DNA of 64,000 nt from Hippopus hippopus (lineage: Eukaryota; Mollusca; Bivalvia; Cardiida; Cardiidae): NCBI GenBank assembly GCA_946811185.2, contig OX328097.1:62029063-62093062 (forward strand). Direction: 5' to 3'. This document shows, in pieces, positions 21,301 through 31,900 of this stretch. Each line of letters starts with the position of its first letter. The stretch's first letter is position 1. The position numbers and the translations under genes were made by a program. The notes under the pieces are model-generated. The model worked only from the letters and a program-made list of their open reading frames with translations, did no database searches and had not been told where the DNA came from.

Positions 21301-24300
21301 TTTTATTCCATTAAGTTGACAGACATACATTTCTTCCTTTTTGCTTTAGTAATTATATTCCATAAATTGTTTCCAAAGACTGTGTGTAAGATTATATGTT
21401 AATGATATAACCATAAGCTTTCTATCAAATCAGTATCTCTAACATTATGACAATATATATTTTCTTTCCTTGATATAAAAGGTCAACAAAAGTGCTGATT
21501 TGTCTCCTGGTCACTACACACAAGAGTATGCAAAGCAGTGTGCCATTAGACGTCAGAAATGCCAGGAAACATTCTGTAAGCCATCCTCCAAGGGGAGAAG
21601 ACTGTACCTGAAAAAAGAGCGAGCTGTTAACCAGTCAGCTACAGAATCACTGGAAGGAATGACATATCAGTCAGGTAGGGTTTTTTAACTTCAAGAATGT
21701 CTGTTCGTACAGCTAACAGTATTCTGGTTAATCGACACATAAATGCATACTCCATTTCTTGAAGTCTATCCCAGGCTGCGACAGACCAAAGTCTTTAAAA
21801 GTGGTTGTAGTGGCTCCCTTTTTTGGTGCTCAGGTTATAGGGATAGCATTACGACTTGCTCGCCAGTGTCTGGATTATAGACTGGTTTAAAAATTGTCCA
21901 GGAAACATGGATTTGTGAATCGTGGCTGTTAAATAACCGAAATATTGTTGATACGGCATAAAACTCCAAACAAACAAATAAGTTCAACTCTTGAATGCCA
22001 GTATTTTATTTAAAGTTGATTTAACCCTTTCCCAAATGACAAATTTTAGACTCTTCCAAACTGAAAGAGTCTGCAGATGGCAATTTCAAATTTGATGAAA
22101 ATGCAAGGAAGATTCTTCAAACAGGTAGAAAGCACTGTGGGAAAAAGAGAAATTGCTCGTTACGTGTAATTTTTCCTTTTCCCACAGTGTTTTTCAAAGA
22201 CTTGTACTGCAGACACATAATACCCAGACCTTGTTTGGGAAAGGGTTAATATTATTTCTTCCAACATTATAGTCTTCGGACTCCACCCCCTTGATGTGTA
22301 TTTGTGAATACTCTCCTCTAAAATCTTGATGCTGTCTGAATAGCTCATTTGGTTGAGTGGTCCTCCAATGATCCAAAGGTTGTTGGTTGAATATAAGAGA
22401 AATTTTCTTGTCGGCTGTTAATAATCCTCGCCTCTGCTCTGATTTATTTCAGGTCATGTGAGTGTAAAGACAAAGTCATGGAAAGAAGGAGTGTCAGTAC
22501 TGGTGTGAGTAAGCCAGGAAATTATGTGCGTGAAGATGTTGAAAATAGTATTACACCTAATACAAACTTGTAAATTATTTATGCAGATTTATATAGATTT
22601 ATAATTTTTTTTTTTATAAATTTCTGACTAATTTATATTTCAACAGAAGTTAGCCATAAAGATGATATTGATATCGACAGAATCCCTGATCCTATTCCAC
22701 GTGGAGTGTTCAAGCCAGTCTTTTTAAGTGGTGAACCATCTTACATCACCATTGACCTTGAAACCACTGACCTTAGTAAGTATTGTTATCTGTTCTTGTC
22801 ATATTAGTTAGGCTGAAAAAGCTACTGTCAGCAGTCAGCAAGAAATTATTACTTGGTAACTGTTGTCAGTAGTTTTTTTAACCCAATTATCTTTTATGGT
22901 ACCGAATTTACACATTATACCCCCACCTATGAAGTAGAGGGGGTAAATAGATTTAACTGTGTCGGTCTGTCCATTTGTCAGTCCGTCTGTAGACTTTTTG
23001 TTTCCGTGCTCTTACTCAAGAACCAATTGACCTAGGACTTTGAAACTTTACAGAAGTGTTGTTCTTGACTCAAGGAGGTGCCCTATAGTTTTGGGGTCAT
23101 GAAGGTCAAAGGTCAGGGTCAGGGGCAAACTTTGATTAGTTTGTCAAAGAGCTGGTGGGGGTATTATGTCACATTTAGTGACAGCTCTAGTTTAAGATTT
23201 GTTTTATTGCAGCTTTATAAACTGGAAAAGAAGGATATATTTGCAAACTTGTTCTACTAAAATATAGTACTGAGAACTATGTACAACTTGTGTAAATGCA
23301 ATATTGTGTTGCAAAAGAAGTTTGTGGCATATTCAATATAACTGATGATCTAAGCTAGTGTAAGTTTGCAAAGTATCACTTTTAATCTCTGCTTTGTTTC
23401 CAGGAAACAAGGATTTGTGAACTGTCGTCGTTACATAACTGAAATACATGTACTATTGATAAGGCATAAAACTGCAAACTGATTGTGTTTTTCAGTTCGA
23501 GGAGACATGTACCCTCATATAACACAGATAGCTGCCAAACAAGTGAGCACTGAGAAGAGCTTCAGCTGTTATGTGTTACCGAAGCTACCAATGAGTGCTT
23601 CAGCTGAACAAGTGACTAAAATCATTGTGACAAACAGTACAAATATGTCTGTAAATGGTGTTCCAGTTGAAGCAAAATCTATTGTATGTGCACTAAGAGA
23701 ATTGTTCAGTTGGCTAAAATGGTTCCAAAATGTTGTACTGATCGCACACAATGGAAGGCATTTCGACTTCCCTGTAATTGTAAACGCCTGTCTAGCTACT
23801 GAACTGTTTAGTGAATTTTGTTCATGTGTGTTAGGATTAGTAGACACCCTTCCTGTTTTCAAATCCATCTATCCAAAAAGTGATTCTTACAAGCAGGAGC
23901 ACCTTGCCCGTGTATTGCTTTCAAAAGAATACAATGCTCATAATGCCATGGATGATGTTGCGTGTTTGTCAGAGCTAGTCAGTTATGCAATCAAACATGA
24001 TAAGAAAAGTCTGACAGTGAAAAGTTTTTCCCTTAATGATATTAAACATAATATGGACTCCAACATAGAGAAAAAGAAAAACTTGCCATCTCTATCAGTT
24101 CTTATTTCAAGTGGTGTCATGAAGTCCTCAACTGCAGAAAATGTGGCTAGCTCCGGGTTGAACTTTAAAAATCTTCAATCAATTTTTCAGCGTAACGGGG
24201 AAGATGGACTGTACAATGTTTTTACAATGAGAAATAGTGTAGGCTTACCAAGAGTTACAAACTGTAAAAGAGTATTAGAGGCTGTAGTCCCAAAATTAGT

Positions 24301-24325
24301 GTCATACTTTGAAAGTCAAAAATAA
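14866..24325 (+). CDS. Mutator-like transposase / DEDDh exonuclease fusion, 8 exons
   Basis: Joining eight GT-AG exons (14866-15385, 17151-17331, 17701-17802, 18277-18506, 19336-20147, 21482-21674, 22647-22775, 23496-24325) gives 2997 nt: 998 residues and a TAA stop, with no frame break. ATG at 14935 (residue 24, AAAATGG) may be the true start. Residues ~70-560 match the Mutator-like transposase family: Cys pairs C107/C110 and C138/C143, the block GMIDSVGGSG-type after residue 170, D332 in DTGWQKRG, HNC-x-N and GSARSMESE after C369/C372, D425 in EGDGDN and E573 in CEHANR, which I propose as the DDE triad. Residues ~710-890 form a DEDDh 3'-5' exonuclease: D716/E718 (TIDLETTDL), D813 (AHNGRHFDFP), H871/D876 (HNAMDD). 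The C-terminal part resembles the PML exonuclease-like domain. It would act on DNA in the nucleus. Whether it is an active transposase or a domesticated gene is undecided. Confidence 0.85.
15436..15621. mobile_element. MITE-B, inner-transposon subfamily
   Basis: 22-bp arms are perfect (15442-15463 and its inverse at 15492-15513) with the co-varied GTGAGA/TCTCAC. The centre is AAATTGCTTGTAACAAGTAA instead of the outside type ATGCTGGTAACCAGCAT. Right TTAA at 15618; the left half is missing. Confidence 0.8.
16035..16258. mobile_element. MITE-B, inner-transposon subfamily
   Basis: Ends CCCTTTCCCAAACAAG and CATTTGGGAAAGGG. Palindrome at 16089-16156 with ACTGTGGG/CCCACAGT and centre AAATTGCTCATAATGAGCAA. 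Confidence 0.8.
16387..16683. mobile_element. Short pearl/Helentron-like element
   Basis: Left end ATACCCTCATATCGAAAGAT with an ATC-GAAA-GAT mini-hairpin, then TCTGTCTGTCTG. Right end GGGGGCATTAGTGTTT, a GTGTTT/AACAC hairpin, then ATCTTGTTTT. No tandem core. Confidence 0.5.
16871..17050. mobile_element. MITE-B, inner-transposon subfamily, decayed
   Basis: GAACTCTTTACCAATCGACA at the left; the worn palindrome contains GGAATTGCTCATTCTGACAA. Confidence 0.55.
17151..17331 (+). CDS. Fusion gene exon 2
   Basis: Acceptor TTCTATTCAG; MIDSVGGSGKVNNVLSTLNI is a signature stretch of the Mutator-like family. Donor GTAATA. Confidence 0.85.
17519..17590 (+). repeat. tRNA-like SINE head fragment
   Basis: TCCACTGGTAGATAACTGGC and GGTTCTGGGTTTGATTCTAG resemble boxes A and B; no cloverleaf and no SINE body. 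Confidence 0.35.
17701..17802 (+). CDS. Fusion gene exon 3
   Basis: Acceptor TTTTCTACAG, donor GTAAGT. Encodes the acidic linker DISQEESKMAEANMNGVIED and onward. Confidence 0.8.
18277..18506 (+). CDS. Fusion gene exon 4
   Basis: Acceptor CACTTGCAG. It ends within GWQKRGFDSLT at donor GTGAGC; one base carries over and joins to SHTFFMSSSKLG of exon 5, restoring the usual family order. It contains the proposed first catalytic Asp. Confidence 0.75.
19336..20147 (+). CDS. Fusion gene exon 5 (transposase core)
   Basis: Acceptor CTCTTTCAG, donor GTAAGC. Contains CSTCNWW, HNCVRNHSGS, EGDGDN and CEHANR, followed by KAPKNIYYGG and FINEGRN. Confidence 0.9.
20235..20345. mobile_element. Right-end remnant of a pearl-like element
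   Basis: TGAGCATCCTTTGGTCCTCA, then GGGCCCTCTTGTTTT, matching the right ends at 43113 and 35844. Confidence 0.45.
20901..21175 (+). mobile_element. SINE S2, sense orientation
   Basis: tRNA-like head CCCTGGTAGCTCAGTCAGTA with a box B-like GTTGGATACCC, body TTCACCTCTCCCCTCTCATG, tail TGCGTTAAATCCCATTATAA followed by an (AATC)n run. Lies in the intron before exon 6. Confidence 0.75.
21482..21674 (+). CDS. Fusion gene exon 6
   Basis: Starts in phase 0 after GATATAAAAG; basic region LSPGHYTQEY ... KGRRLYLKKERA typical of the family's C-terminal end. Donor GTAGGG. Confidence 0.8.
21760..21978 (+). mobile_element. Retroposon/SINE body and tail
   Basis: Ends GGCATAAAACTCCAAAC followed by AAACAAAT, a common retroposon tail form. 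A related tail occurs just before exon 8 (23402-23482). The head is unclear. Confidence 0.45.
22021..22249. mobile_element. MITE-B, inner-transposon subfamily, full length
   Basis: TTAA at 22021-22024 and 22246-22249; ends CCCTTTCCCAAATGACAAAT and TTGTTTGGGAAAGGG. Arms CACTGTGGG/CCCACAGTG; centre AAATTGCTCGTTACGTGTAA. Confidence 0.85.
22330..22555 (+). mobile_element. SINE S2, decayed
   Basis: CTGAATAGCTCATTTGGTTG (box A-like), later GTACTGGTGTGAGTAAGCCA as in the S2 body. Lies directly upstream of exon 7. Confidence 0.5.
22647..22775 (+). CDS. Fusion gene exon 7 (exonuclease motif I)
   Basis: Acceptor TTTCAACAG; encodes PIPRGVFKPVFLSGEPSYIT and the DLE of exonuclease motif I; donor GTAAGT. 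Confidence 0.85.
22917..23193. mobile_element. Short pearl/Helentron-like element
   Basis: Left end TATACCCCCACC with a CTAT-GAA-GTAG mini-hairpin. Right end GGTGGGGGTATTATGTCAC, a GTCAC/GTGAC hairpin, then AGCTCTAGTTT. The subterminal inverted repeat ATACCCCCACC / GGTGGGGGTAT is exact. Confidence 0.6.
23496..24325 (+). CDS. Fusion gene exon 8 (exonuclease motifs II and III, stop)
   Basis: Acceptor GTGTTTTTCAG follows a retroposon-tail-like stretch (GGCATAAAACTGCAAAC). It encodes RGDMYPHITQIAAKQ, motif II and motif III, then a C-terminal helical tail GLNFKNLQSIFQRNGEDGLY and the stop. Confidence 0.9.
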
Positions 24326-24373
24326 GTTCAGCCTGTCAGACAAATGCTTCAATGTATTATTTCTAAAATTCAT

Positions 24374-24592
24374 TGTCAACCTTTCCCAAACAAATAATGG
24401 TTTTTATGTGTCTGCAGCTAAAATATTTTGATAACATTTTGGGAAAAAGAAAAACTGCTTTTAGCAAGTAATTTCTCATTTTCCCAAAATGTTTTCTATA
24501 CAAATTTCTATTTTTTAAAACATATGAAATAATAAACTGCCAACCCTTTGGATTTGAATGAGTCTGAATTTTGTCATTTGGGAAAGGGTTAA
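24374..24592. mobile_element. MITE-B, inner-transposon subfamily
   Basis: Ends CCTTTCCCAAACAAATAA and CATTTGGGAAAGGGTTAA. Arms ACATTTTGGGAAAA and TTTTCCCAAAATGT are co-varied. It starts 49 bp after the transposase stop and contains the first AATAAA (24531). Confidence 0.8.
24531..24536 (+). promoter_or_regulatory. Candidate poly(A) signal of the fusion gene
   Basis: First AATAAA after the stop, 206 bp downstream, inside a MITE-B. Use is unproven. Confidence 0.35.
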
Positions 24593-24639
24593 TCTTTAGT
24601 AATTTGTAATTATTTATCTTTCAAAGGATTTATTGATGA

Positions 24640-24800
24640 ATTGTAATGGGATTTAATGCCCCTTTCAACAGCTTAGGTCATATTGGGGCGTTCCATGTCG
24701 CAATCGCGTTTTCCTGGCTTTCTCACACCAATAATACTAAGTACCACAACTTTCTTTCTAAAGTCACTGAATACCCTTCTCACATGTATTCAGAGATCTT
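24640..24800 (-). mobile_element. SINE S2 fragment (tail part)
   Basis: GGGATTTAATGCCCCTTTCA, TTTTCCTGGCTTTCTCACAC and CACAACTTTCTTTC align with the inverted S2 copy at 43534. Confidence 0.7.
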
Positions 24801-25446
24801 TCAAAGGAGTAGCCTATTTGTAAACAGAAACTTAAAAGCACATTAGATATATTTTAGTTGTGAAAAGAAGGGCGAAAGATGTCTTCAGCAATTTTTTTAG
24901 GGAAAAGTTGTCACCGCATTTTCAGGGGATGCCATAAATTTAGAGTTGTCAAAAAGAAAACAGAAGGTGAAAGTTTTTGATTTTCAGATATGTTATTGCC
25001 TACAGTTTGAGGTAAATTTTGGTACCAAAATTATGTGGCTACACTCATTTTAAGGTATGAATTTTGAACTTAGAAAAAATATGTTTAAAAAATATCATTC
25101 CTAAAATTCGACATTTTTAACCCCAACTACCATTTATTTTTCTCATTATTATCTGAAAACCTTGTTGACAGTACATGAATTGATGTTATTTGATACAATA
25201 TGTATACTGGTGAATAGAATACCTACTTTAAAGTTATTTTTGGTTTTTTTTTTCTGTAAAAAAAACAACATTTTGTAATGGAGGCCTAGAGATTCTGTTG
25301 GCGTCCAATGGCCGAAATGGGATAGTAACAAAAATCCTTGTAACTATTGAACGACTAGGTGAAAACTTTTAATATTTCATATTTAAATGCACAATATGAT
25401 ATAGAATAGCAATACAATGTGCAATTGCATGTTGCTGATACTGCCC

Positions 25447-25463
25447 ATTACACAGGTCTTACC
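25447..25463 (-). repeat. Right 17-bp TIR of the 10.7-kb transposon
   Basis: ATTACACAGGTCTTACC followed by TTAA: exact inverse of the left end. Confidence 0.85.
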
Positions 25464-25595
25464 TTAACCGAAAAGCTAAAAGGTCGGTTCAGTATCGAAA
25501 TAACCATCGGTAGGATCATTAGGAAATCCGCAGAAAAAAAGCAGACCGACAGAGAATGCTTTCTTCAATCTGTTTGTTAACATGCATATAAGAAG

Positions 25596-25815
25596 CGCTC
25601 CGGAAAAAGGAGGTTTAAAACTTCTCCATGATACATTATACCAAGCAAGTCATCACATAATTATGGATCCATTAAATCAATTCTATCTCATAATCGACTG
25701 AATCCTGAGGTAGACTTGTCCTTTGACATGCATAAAATTGTCCAAATGCAAAAAGTTTCGACCTAGATCAAAACCTTTGCAGTTGCTTTAAACCCCCTTT
25801 TCACAAGCATGGCTT
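25596..25815. mobile_element. MITE-C copy, just outside the transposon
   Basis: GGAGGTTTAAAACTTCTCCA at the left and TTTAAACCCCCTTTTCACAA, GCATGGCTTA at the right, with TTGACATGCATAAAATTG inside. Confidence 0.6.
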
Positions 25816-25977
25816 ACTTAAATAATCATTTGCCTTGTAACTACAGCCACATACCGGTATATCACTAACCAGATTTGCAGCTTTTCTGCTAAGTTTTTTC
25901 TGACTGCATTTACGAGATGACGCGCTGTTTACCCGAGCCTTCTACATTTTACATACATGTATTTGTAATCTTTTCAG

Positions 25978-28900
25978 GTTTAGAAGAAGAATAAATCCGA
26001 TCAACTACTTTGGACTTCCAGTCACGTTTGAGAGATTAACTGGATATGATGAAAAATTCACAAGCATGCCCGACATCGAACATTTTGACGACAAAGATGA
26101 TGAAGAAGAACAAGAATGCCCAGGAAGTCAAATTTGTGGACTAAAGATTAGTGCGTTTTGGTCTGAAAATGAGATAATTAAAACTGCATCTCAGACACCG
26201 TCATTAAATGACGAAACAAACAAGCTAACAGATGTATCTGAAACTTCGAATAGGAAAGAAAAACATGTATTTAATAAAAACGTATCAGATGACGTGGTAA
26301 AACCAGTTGACACAGTCTCAGATGTAAAGTATGTTAGTGGATCCAACCCAATAGGGGATAACATCAATGCCCCATTATTTCCCCTCAGATCTAGAAATGT
26401 GTCTCTAGATAAAACTGATATTCCAGCCGCGTTAGATAACTGTATAATAAAAGAAACAATACCAGATACAAGTGACACAGGGTCTTCTTGCTCATGCATT
26501 GATGCTAAAAATGCTTTAGTACAATCCCAACTTGATGTACAAGATTGTCAAGGGCCCGCGACAAGTGGTGTTACAGCACCTAGAACAAACATAAACGAGT
26601 TTTTACAACAAATAGCAAGATGCAGTCCGATATCAGATGTGATGAGTCACGACTCGATTGATAGTGGAGACGATGAGAATGAGCTAGATAGTGAGCAAGA
26701 TATAGAAGAATTCATTATTAATCCTATGACAGATAGAAAAACTGACAAAAAAGAAGCAGACACGGTAAAAGATGCTGATGTAGCAAGTGAAAGTAATACT
26801 AGTATTTATGAAACACAAGAAGTGGAAAAACCAAGTAACGAGACATCTGCTGAGGAAAATCAGGCTCCCAAAAGTAGAAAATATGAACATTCATCGCCAG
26901 ACAAAAACCAGGAGCTCTTATCATGTGGCAAAAGCAAACTGACCAGTAACGAGACAAACTCTGAAAATTTGATAGTGATTTCTCTAACAGAAGAATTAGC
27001 GCGATCAAACACTACGGTAAATAAAGAACAAAGTGAACTCTTACTGAATGCAAACACTACGGTCAATAAAGAACAAAGTGAACTCTTACTGAATGCAATA
27101 CCACATAGCATAGGCGCTGAGGATATGTCATACATAATTAACCAAAAATCAGATCCACATGAGTTGAGTAAACATTGTAACCCTGTGATAGAAATCATAA
27201 ATGATATGGATGAATCAAAGGAAGATAAAATAGACACCAGTACTGAATTGGAACGTCAACTTTCTGGATGTGAGAAACGCATTCAAGAATATAATTCAGA
27301 AAACATGTTATTAAGAAATAAAGCAAACGCTAGACTAAGAGATAAAACTGTAGATGTTTCAACAAATGACAGTGAAGCACGTATGAAAATTCCCAAAGGA
27401 ACAAGTCAAAATGTGAAAACACATATCTTCAAAAACAAAAAATGCCCCTCAATTAAGGTGTCAAATGGTAAGATTTACAAGAAAAAGAAAATAACAGAGG
27501 TTCGAGATAAAAATTTATCTACCGACATCAGAAAAGGAGAAAAGACAGTAGATTGCAGAAAATCATTCCAAGCAAAAAAGCTGTTTGATAGTATAAAAGA
27601 TCCTCAAAATGTGAAAGCAAGGTATAATACTGAAATGAAAGGTCTTTCTACAGGAAACACATCTGAAAAGAGACTGGTTGCAAACAGCAACGAAAACAGA
27701 CTCGCTGCGATAATTAGTCATGACCAAAACAAAGTTCGATCTCTTGAAAACATGAAGAGAAAGTTGAAAGAAAACCGCCCATCACCGGAAAGAAAAAGGG
27801 TGAAATTAGATGACCAGATTTCAAGTCAAAAGTTTGTCAAAGACAGTCAAAAACCCAAATTGGGGATTAGTAGAGAGGTTACAGTGAATGAAATACGTCA
27901 AAGCAATGAAAGCACAACGATAAAGAAACGTACTTTATTTGTTGAACATGAAGACATTTGTAAATCAGAAAAAGTAAACAGTGGAGATGATGTTTTTAAG
28001 CCAGAACCCTATCCCGGAGATACGGGAGAAAATGACACACACAAATTCGAAGTTATTCGTGGTAAATATCAGAGTTCAGACAAATTGTTACAGGTTTCAG
28101 ATAAAATCAGAAAGCGTAAACTTGTTCATGATAAAGACGATACAGCGGCTAAAACGAAAGGAATGAAAAAAATAGGGAATTGCCTAGCAGAAGAAAAAAC
28201 GACTGAAAACTGTAATGATAACTTTGACAAGGAGCCTATTCAGGATCGCATTATCAACAACAATGATGTTAGCTTACTAACGAAGCAAGAGAACTTTAAC
28301 GTGTCTCGGAGTGGGTCAAACATAAATATTCATGAAAATGAAAAGTTTACACCCGCTACTAAAAGTAAAGCAAATACAGTTACGATAGAAAAGAGTGCTG
28401 ATCAAGTATTGAGTGATGTAATTTCTGCTTGTCAGAGTTCCAAGAACAAGGTATACAAGCAAAACAATGGAATGGAAGGTCATAAACTTTTCAAAGCGTC
28501 GGTGAAAGCTAATTTCTCTGAAACCAGACCATCTCCCAAAAAATTGTTAGTGAAAAAAAAGATTCATTCTCAACAACACGAGAAAAAGCGAACTTCCAAA
28601 GGCATTGTTAGCAATATACCTAAATTGGACAACTTCGATAACGGTAACCCTCCCAAAAATAACAAAGAACTATTAAGTGAACTTCAAGACTACATTGAGA
28701 ATATCAAAAAGCAAGTAGTTTTATCTTTCAATAAGGATGTCCATGAAATTAGATACCACCCAAACTTTAGTCCATATTACAGATGTTATGTTTGTTTTGA
28801 TTTGTTTTTCACTTCACAAGAACGACTAGATTTGCACAATAGAGTGTCACACAATATGGATAAAAGTAATTTGGTAAAGAGTGAGAATAAAAAAGAGCTA

Positions 28901-31900
28901 ATGACTCCAGGACGTGTCAAGAAGGTTTTGGAAAAGGACAGCGTTGACAAAGATGTCTGGTCAGAATCTGGAAACCCTGAAAGCGTACGACGAGTGTTAA
29001 GCTCTCTAATCATGGAGAGTAATTCAGATGAAAGCAAACTTGTTGAATCCGAAATAGAAAAGAGTATCAGTAATGCCAAAACTGAGACACAGCAAGATCC
29101 GAAGCTTACTGAAGAAAACGAAAACCCATATTCAATATGTCATTCTTATGAAAAACAAATTGGTACGAGTTTAGTTTGCCGAGATAATTATGCGAATGAA
29201 GGTCAAATTGAAACAAACAAATGTGATATACAAGAAGAGATGCAGACAGAGGAACATTGTATCAAAGAAGACAAAAACGGAACATCTCAGAAGAACTCGA
29301 GTGCTCATACAAATTCAGGAGGGATTGTGACATGTGCAGGACAATTTAAAGATGATGATGATGCTGAAATAAATCAATCGTATAGAGGGATTAAATATGA
29401 AAAGGTAGTGGTTTCCGATAAAACAGACAGTGTTAAAACAGGAGTAGTCAATCGTGATACAAAACAAAAAGGTGATTGCGAAAGAGAAACCTCGAAGGAA
29501 AAGATAAGTGTGTGTAGAAATACAGAGAGACTTGAGATAAATACAACAGAATTAAAAGATTTTGATGATACCATAGGTAACAATCAAATTGATAGGCAGG
29601 TTCATGATGAGGTAGTTGTTTCCAATGAAACGAAACCTAGAATTGTAAATTGTCATACAGAGTGCTCCATGAAGGACAAAGAAAATGCTTCAAAAGAAAG
29701 GGAAGACGAGTGTAAAAACGCAGGAGTCTTTACAACAAAAAATAGATCAGCAGATTTACAAGATACCAGAAATAACTACCCAAATAAAGAGCATTTTCGT
29801 GATAATGTATTGAATTCCGATAAAAATGTCTTTTCCAAACCTAAGGTTGGCGAAAGTGATACAGCGCAAGTGGAAGACGACAAAGAGAAAACTCAAAAGG
29901 TGGATACATGCGATTCAGATGGTGTTCGTAGAAGTCCGAGTGTATTGAAACATGTTTCTGATTATAAATATATTTCAAAAAACAGAGACAGTGATCATGA
30001 TACGCCGTCTTTTTCGGATGAAACGGTTAGTGAGAAATGTAGGACGGGAAGTGTTAACATTAAGCCTTTTATAAGGGAAAAAAGTCACAGATTACATGAG
30101 CAAAGGCCATCAAAATTCAAAAGTTCAGAGTGTATTGTGACAAATGCAAATAAAACAACTGAAACTAATGATGAAATAAGACACCCTTGCTTCAACAAAA
30201 TGCACGTTCAAGTCAGGACAACGGCCTCTCAGGAAGATATCGAAACTGAAATGAAAACAACAAGAACGGGAACTCCAAATATTCAGCTCAAAACCCAGAA
30301 AAGTAGCAGAACACAACAAAGAAAAATAGGCAATTCTAAAAGTGTAGTGAGCAATATTAAGACGCTAAAACAGACAAAAACTGGTTCGAAATGTAGGGAA
30401 ACTGATAATGTTAAAGAGGTCAAAGAAATGACAGCTGATCATTTTGCAAATGACGTTCCAGAAGTAGGAGAGCCAGTTGAGAATAAGAAATATGATGGAA
30501 TAAAGGAAATTGGTAATACAAAATGTATAAAAAAATCTGGCTATGTTTGTGATGTCGAAAAGATCAATGCAGTGAAAGAACGTAAGGTTCACAGTACTGA
30601 ACATTTAGTCGCTTCTCATAAACAAAAAGAAAAAAGTTTAAGTTGTGATAGTAAAGATTCAAGTGGAAGGACAAATAAGGTTGAAAAACCAAAACAAGTA
30701 GCCAAAGATAGTCATACGGCTAAAAATGAGATGGGTCATGAAATACTATTTGAAAATAATGCGCATGACAACCTTGATGAGATGGAAAAGTGTAAAATTG
30801 AAGCAACGGGATCTCTGCAAGCAAAGATGCTACTAAAACTATCCGAGGATTCAGATTCTAACAGTATGCGAGCTCGTGTGGATAGTATGTCAAGTTTAGA
30901 TTCATTGACTTCATATTTAGAATTTGAGGCAGACATTAACTGGGGCGATCTAAGTCAAGAAAAAATGCATACCGAAAAAGACGTCTTTCACAAAAGTAGA
31001 GATAGTTACAGACAAAATGAAAAAATTGCAGAGATACATAAGAGTGATAGCATACCGACGTCATATTCTAAAGAAAGAATCCGGAGATTTTCAGGCGAGG
31101 AAAAATACGAGAAATGCAAACATTGCAAAGGCAGAGATGAGTGCTCTCATTGTTTGAGCGATAATAGAAAAAGGCGACATAACAGTGGGTCGAGCAAAGC
31201 GTCAGATACTCAGTCTGAAAAATATAGGTCACGACATCGAAGTGGATCCAGTGGCTCCCAGAAATCACTTCCTGAAAACAATGACAGAAAAAATGATATG
31301 CACTCTTATCGTAGGAGTCCAAAACTGTCCAGAAATGTATCTCAGAGTAGAAGGCATGATTCACACAAAAGACGAAGGAGCAGAAGCAGAGATAGATATT
31401 ATGGTTCGATCAAGAAAGCCCGAGAAAGAGAACTCAAAACTCACTTTATAGAAATAGCAGATCGTCACCAAAATTACAGCAAGAGCCATTGCAGATGCTA
31501 TTCCTGTAGAAAAAGTAGTTCTTCAAGGCACTTATATAAATGTCTGGAAAATGACAGAGAAATTCGGGGAGAAATTGTATCAAAATGTAAGAAAATACCT
31601 CAGAGGAACGTCTCTGAAATAGAGTCTCCTCGGAAAAGCTCTCGTTCTTTTCGGGAGAGAATTCAACTAGTTAAAAGCAGCAAATTCAAGCCGTCGACGA
31701 AGCGGCGTCCAACACTCAGTCACACTGAGAAAGGAAAATATTTAGTTAAGGTTGAATTGGACGATAAAAGTCCTCAGGATTCCACTGCTAGGTTAGGCGT
31801 TGACAAATCCGTAACTGAGATCAGCAAAAACAGGCCGGGTTCAATGGAAAGTAGCTCAAAAGAAAAGATTAATGAGAGTGCAAGTGAGGTAAATGACAGT

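Larger units (their letters stand above)
14760..25463 (+). mobile_element. 10.7-kb TTAA transposon with transposase-exonuclease gene
   Basis: The left end GGTAAGACCTGTGTAAT (14760-14776) and its exact inverted copy (25447-25463) form perfect 17-bp TIRs. Each is immediately flanked by TTAA (14756-14759 and 25464-25467), a target duplication typical of TTAA-specific transposases. The left TIR lies about 90 bp upstream of the first ATG of the transposase gene; the right TIR lies 1.1 kb past its stop. The element sits in the long intron of the zinc-finger gene, same strand. Its introns hold nested MITEs, SINE pieces and pearl-like elements, so it is not a very recent arrival, yet the coding exons are intact. 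Confidence 0.85.

Noticed and set aside
22450..22507. An extra exon after TTATTTCAG between exons 6 and 7
   Set aside because: It lies in a decayed SINE, and exons 6 and 7 already join in phase without it.
14760..25463. Reading the large element as a piggyBac
   Set aside because: The TTAA target fits, but the protein has Mutator-like transposase motifs and no piggyBac-like blocks.
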